DNA from: Alphaproteobacteria bacterium
GTDB lineage: Bacteria; Pseudomonadota; Alphaproteobacteria; Reyranellales; Reyranellaceae
Length of the DNA: 64,000 bases
Assembly: GCA_017307275.1 (NCBI GenBank)
Contig: JAFKFK010000009.1
Span: 1 to 64,000 of the forward strand
Direction: 5' to 3'
A program made the translations under genes and the position numbers. Within the stretch, counting starts at the first letter, position 1; the number at the start of each line of letters is the position of its first letter. The notes beneath the pieces are model-generated. The model did not search any database. It saw only the letters and a list, made by a program, of their open reading frames with translations, and had not been told where the DNA came from. This document shows positions 60,937-64,000 of this stretch, piece by piece.

Positions 60937-61818
60937 TTGACGTCCGACTTTCTTCTCTCGCTCGCCCAGGCGATCACCAAGGGCCTGCTGACCGGCATGG
61001 TCTACGGGCTGATGGCGCTCGGCCTGTCGGTGATCTTCGGCGTCATGCGCGTGGTCAACTTCGCGCATGGCGAGTTGATGGTCGTCGGCATGTATCTCGC
61101 CTGGATGGGCTTCGAATATCTGCAGGTCTCGCCGATGCTGAGCCTGCCCCTGATCGCCGTCCTGTTCTTTGGCGCAGGATATGCGTTGCAGCGGGCCGTC
61201 ATCTCCCCCTTCATCGGCCGTCCCGAACATCAGCAGTTCCTGCTGCTGCTGGCGATCGCCATCCTTCTGGTCAACGCCTGCCTTGCCATTGCCGGCCCCG
61301 ATTCGCGGGGTGTGCAGATGGAGTCGCAGTTCGATTCCTATGAACTCGGCCCCCTGGTCTTCGACGCCGTGCGCCTGCATGCGGCGCTGGTTGCGGTCGC
61401 GATTGCCGGCCTCCTCTGGCTCTTCTTCACCCGCACGCGCATCGGCAAGTCGATCCGCGCCGCTGCCGACAATCACATGGGCGCTCTCGTCGTCGGTCTG
61501 GACGTGAAGCGTCTCTACGCCTTCACCTTCGGTGTCGGTGCCGCCTGCGTCGGTGCCGCCGGCGCACTGATGATCACCATCATCCCGGTGACGCCCTTCC
61601 TTGCCGCCGAATACACCCTGCTCGCCTTCGTGATCGTGATCGTGGGTGGACTTGGCAGCATGACCGGCGCGCTGCTGGGCGGTTTGCTGATCGGGGTCAG
61701 CGAGGCCGTGGCCGGTCTCCTGCTGCAACCGTCGCTCAAGAGCATGGTGAGTTTCGGCATCCTGATCCTGGTTCTGCTGCTCCGGCCGCAGGGCCTGCTC
61801 GGCAAGAACAGCCAATGA
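60937..61818 (+). CDS. livH: Branched-chain amino acid-type ABC permease LivH
   Basis: 293 residues, about 8 membrane helices. GMVYGLMALGLSVIFGVMR and VNFAHGELMVVG are the LivH signature; AADNHMGALVVGLDVKRLY is the EAA-like loop. The start is a TTG at 60937, 4 bases after the receptor stop; an ATG at 61000 would remove part of helix 1, so TTG is preferred. Confidence 0.88.
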   Translation: MTSDFLLSLAQAITKGLLTGMVYGLMALGLSVIFGVMRVVNFAHGELMVVGMYLAWMGFEYLQVSPMLSLPLIAVLFFGAGYALQRAVISPFIGRPEHQQFLLLLAIAILLVNACLAIAGPDSRGVQMESQFDSYELGPLVFDAVRLHAALVAVAIAGLLWLFFTRTRIGKSIRAAADNHMGALVVGLDVKRLYAFTFGVGAACVGAAGALMITIIPVTPFLAAEYTLLAFVIVIVGGLGSMTGALLGGLLIGVSEAVAGLLLQPSLKSMVSFGILILVLLLRPQGLLGKNSQ

Positions 61819-62813
61819 ACCTGCTGCATCGCCTGACCGACGGCGTGCCGTCTCGCGCGCTCTGGTCGCTCGGACTGTTCCTCGCGGCCCTGCTGGTCGC
61901 TCCCGCCGTTTTGGGTAAATACGGCCTCTCCGTCCTGATCCTGATCCTCTACTTCGCCTATGTCGGTCAGGCCTGGAACATCATGATGGGCTTCGCCGGC
62001 CAGCTTTCGCTGGGCCACGCCCTCTACGCCGGGCTCGGCGGCTATATCGCGGCCGGACTTTTCTTCCACTACGGCATTGGCCCGTGGCTCGGCCTGTTCG
62101 CGGCCGTCGCGGCGGCATCTGCTGCCGGCGCTGTCGTCGGCTATCTCGGCTTCCGGTTCTCTCTGGCCGGCGTCTACTTCGCGCTGCTCACCATCGCCTT
62201 CAGCGAATTCACGCGCATTGCCTTCGATCATTGGGGCTGGGTCGGCGGCTCGGGCGGCCTGTTCCTCAAGGTCGACGCCACCACCGACTGGCTGAACCTG
62301 CGTGGCGGACCGGTCCTCTTCTACTACGTGATCCTGGCACTCGCGGTCGGCGCCTTCATCCTGTGCCGCCTCCTGCTGGAAAGCCGGCTCGGCCGCTACT
62401 GGCTCGCCATCCGCGAGGATGCCGAGGCGGCCCAGGCCGTCGGCGTGCCGGTGCTCCGCTGCAAGATGATCGCCGTGGTGATCTCAGCCGCGATGACGGC
62501 GCTGGCTGGCGTCTGGAACGCCTTCTACTACAACAACCTCTTCCCCGAGACGGCCTTTGCCATGGGCCGGTCCATCGAATTCACCCTGGCGCCGATCATC
62601 GGCGGCCTTGGCACCCTGTTCGGCCCGATCGTCGGCGCCGTCGTGCTGACCGGCCTCGGTGAAATCTTCACCGACCTCAGCGAGTTCTTCCACATCTCAG
62701 GCATCAAGCAGATCTTCTACGGCCTCGCCTTGCTGATCATCGTCATGTACCGGCCCGCCGGTGTCTGGCCGTGGCTCGCCGACAAATTCGGCTTCGGCGA
62801 GAAGCGGCAATGA
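61815..62813 (+). CDS. livM: Branched-chain amino acid-type ABC permease LivM
   Basis: 332 residues with about 9 membrane helices; ATG overlaps the livH stop. WNIMMGFAGQLSLGHALYAG is the LivM signature and IREDAEAAQAVGVPVLRCKM the cytoplasmic loop contacting the ATPase. Partner of LivH in the inner-membrane channel. Confidence 0.9.
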   Translation: MNLLHRLTDGVPSRALWSLGLFLAALLVAPAVLGKYGLSVLILILYFAYVGQAWNIMMGFAGQLSLGHALYAGLGGYIAAGLFFHYGIGPWLGLFAAVAAASAAGAVVGYLGFRFSLAGVYFALLTIAFSEFTRIAFDHWGWVGGSGGLFLKVDATTDWLNLRGGPVLFYYVILALAVGAFILCRLLLESRLGRYWLAIREDAEAAQAVGVPVLRCKMIAVVISAAMTALAGVWNAFYYNNLFPETAFAMGRSIEFTLAPIIGGLGTLFGPIVGAVVLTGLGEIFTDLSEFFHISGIKQIFYGLALLIIVMYRPAGVWPWLADKFGFGEKRQ

Positions 62814-63538
62814 GCGGCGCCCACCTCGAACTCGCCGGCATCGGCAAGAACTTCCGCGGATTGCGTGCGGTGCACGATGTCTCCTTCGCCGTGCCGGCCG
62901 GCGCAATCCACGCCCTGATTGGTCCCAACGGCGCCGGTAAGACCACGATCTTCAACATGATTGCCGGCGTCTACCGGCCCGATGCCGGCCAGGTCAGCCT
63001 GGACGGCAAGAAGATCTCCGGCCAGCGCCCTGACCTCGTGTGCGACGCAGGTGTCGGCCGCACGTTCCAGATCGTAAAGCCGTTCAAGGGGCTGAGCGTG
63101 CTGGAGAACGTGACGGTAGGCGCCCTGCATCGCCGGCCGAACCTCACCGACGCCCGTGCCGCTGCTGCCGATATTCTGCAGGGACTGGGCCTCCATGACC
63201 GGCGCAACCAGGCCGCGGAAAGCCTCACCCTTCCCGATCGCAAGCGCCTCGAAGTGGCGCGGGCGCTGGCCACAGAGCCCAAGCTGCTGCTGCTCGACGA
63301 GGTCATGGCCGGCCTGCGCCCGACCGAAGTCGATGTCATGGTGGCCTTCCTGCGCGACCTCAATGCGCGCACCGGCCTCACCATCCTGCTGATCGAGCAT
63401 GTGATGCGCGCGGTGATGGCGCTGGCGGCAGAAGTGGTGGTCGTGAGCTACGGCGAGAAGATCGCGCAAGGCACGCCTACCGAAATCGCCCGAAATCAGG
63501 CCGTCCTCGACGTCTATCTCGGCGAGGAAGAAACGTGA
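62810..63538 (+). CDS. livG: Branched-chain amino acid-type ABC ATPase LivG
   Basis: 242 residues from ATG 62810, overlapping the livM stop. Walker A GPNGAGKTTIFN, Walker B LLLLDEVMAGLRP, H-loop LIEHVMRAVM. The signature motif reads LTLPDRKRLEVARAL; the usual LSGGQ/LSYGQ is here LTLPDRK, as in many LivG proteins. Members of this group have the long insert for the Liv permease. Confidence 0.9.
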   Translation: MSGAHLELAGIGKNFRGLRAVHDVSFAVPAGAIHALIGPNGAGKTTIFNMIAGVYRPDAGQVSLDGKKISGQRPDLVCDAGVGRTFQIVKPFKGLSVLENVTVGALHRRPNLTDARAAAADILQGLGLHDRRNQAAESLTLPDRKRLEVARALATEPKLLLLDEVMAGLRPTEVDVMVAFLRDLNARTGLTILLIEHVMRAVMALAAEVVVVSYGEKIAQGTPTEIARNQAVLDVYLGEEET

Positions 63539-64000
63539 GCGCGCCGCTGCTGCAGGTCGACGGCCTCGACCTCTACTATGGCGACGCGCAGGCCCTGGCT
63601 GGCGTGTCACTGACCATCGCGACCGGCGAAATCGTGGCGATCGTTGGCGCCAACGGTGCCGGCAAGAGCTCTCTCATTCGTTCGATTCACGGCATCGAAA
63701 GGCCGGCACAGGGCCAGATCCGCTTCGATGGCCAGGACATCACGGGCTGGCCTTCCTACCGGGTCTGCGAGGTGGGCATCGGCCATGTCGCCGAGGGGCG
63801 GCAGGTCTTCCCCAATCTTTCGGTGCTGGAAAATCTCGAGATGGGCGCGACGCCCCGGCATGCACGCGCTGCCGAGAAGCAGACACTGGAACGGGTGTTC
63901 GGCCTGTTCCCGCGCCTTGCCGAGCGGCGCAGGCAGGCGGCCGGCACGCTCTCCGGTGGCGAGCAGCAGATGCTGGCGATCGGGCGGTGCCTGATGGGTC
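63535..64000 (+). CDS. livF: Branched-chain amino acid-type ABC ATPase LivF, 3' truncated by window edge
   Basis: 155 codons from GTG 63535 (GTGA overlap with livG), no stop before the edge. Walker A GANGAGKSSLI and the canonical LSGGEQQMLAIGRCLM signature are present; Walker B falls outside. The second ATPase of the Liv importer. Confidence 0.9.
   Translation, partial: MSAPLLQVDGLDLYYGDAQALAGVSLTIATGEIVAIVGANGAGKSSLIRSIHGIERPAQGQIRFDGQDITGWPSYRVCEVGIGHVAEGRQVFPNLSVLENLEMGATPRHARAAEKQTLERVFGLFPRLAERRRQAAGTLSGGEQQMLAIGRCLMG

Noticed and set aside
59661..60998. A 445-codon minus-strand open frame
   Set aside because: Antisense to livJ, which has a Tat signal, a ribosome site and family motifs.

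Overview
The window is GC-rich, densely packed bacterial DNA in which nearly all genes are joined by 4-base ATGA/GTGA start-stop overlaps. It suggests a free-living alphaproteobacterium of the Rhodospirillales/Reyranella type. This is an inference from gene content: many orphan Bug-type solute receptors, TRAP and Liv transporters, CaiB/BaiF and CoxL-like enzymes, a perfect FNR/FixK box, and TamA/TamB. No tRNA, rRNA, CRISPR array, IS element or prophage is visible, and no gene-free stretch exceeds about 250 bases.

Layout: (1) 1-13.5 kb, metabolism. It holds a thiolase 3' end, a ZIP metal transporter, an alpha-hydroxyacid oxidase, GNAT and GST proteins, a GFA protein, an HcnABC-like three-subunit flavin dehydrogenase operon ending in a broken fourth gene, an RlmM-like methyltransferase, a secreted protein beside an FNR-type box, a lone CoxL-like molybdenum hydroxylase, and an MBL-fold hydrolase. 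(2) 13.6-25.4 kb, envelope and regulation. It holds tamA-tamB, a secreted two-DTG pepsin-like protease, a Ser/Thr kinase with a long coiled coil, an AHSA1-like protein, an FkbM methyltransferase, and a low-molecular-weight phosphatase homologue that has lost its catalytic cysteine. (3) 25.3-31.7 kb, a signalling island: a Cache histidine kinase, three response regulators, and a hybrid kinase with a FixL-like PAS domain. (4) 31.7-35.5 kb: a cysteine-less Asp/Glu-racemase-like protein coupled to a cupin, then the most striking locus, a RiPP system. That system has a GrrA-type precursor with ten W-x-N motifs, a GrrM-type radical SAM/SPASM maturase, and a translationally coupled secreted protein of unknown function. 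(5) 35.5-42.4 kb: a bestrophin-like membrane protein, an ethanolamine-type permease, an M23 peptidase with a duplicated N-terminal module, a Sel1 protein, a VOC protein, an orphan NMT1-type receptor and small secreted proteins. (6) 42.4-64 kb, transport and acyl-CoA or aldehyde metabolism: an iron/polyamine-type ABC operon with two paralogous receptors, an ECH-like/CaiB pair, an SDR lacking its tyrosine, orphan Bug receptors, a TRAP set, an aldehyde dehydrogenase, a UraD-UraH fusion, and a livJHMGF operon that runs off the right edge.

Several members of well-known families here have lost canonical catalytic residues: the LMW-PTP, SDR, ECH-like and Asp/Glu racemase-like proteins. These should not be annotated by family name alone. 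All family assignments come from reading motifs by eye; no database search was run.
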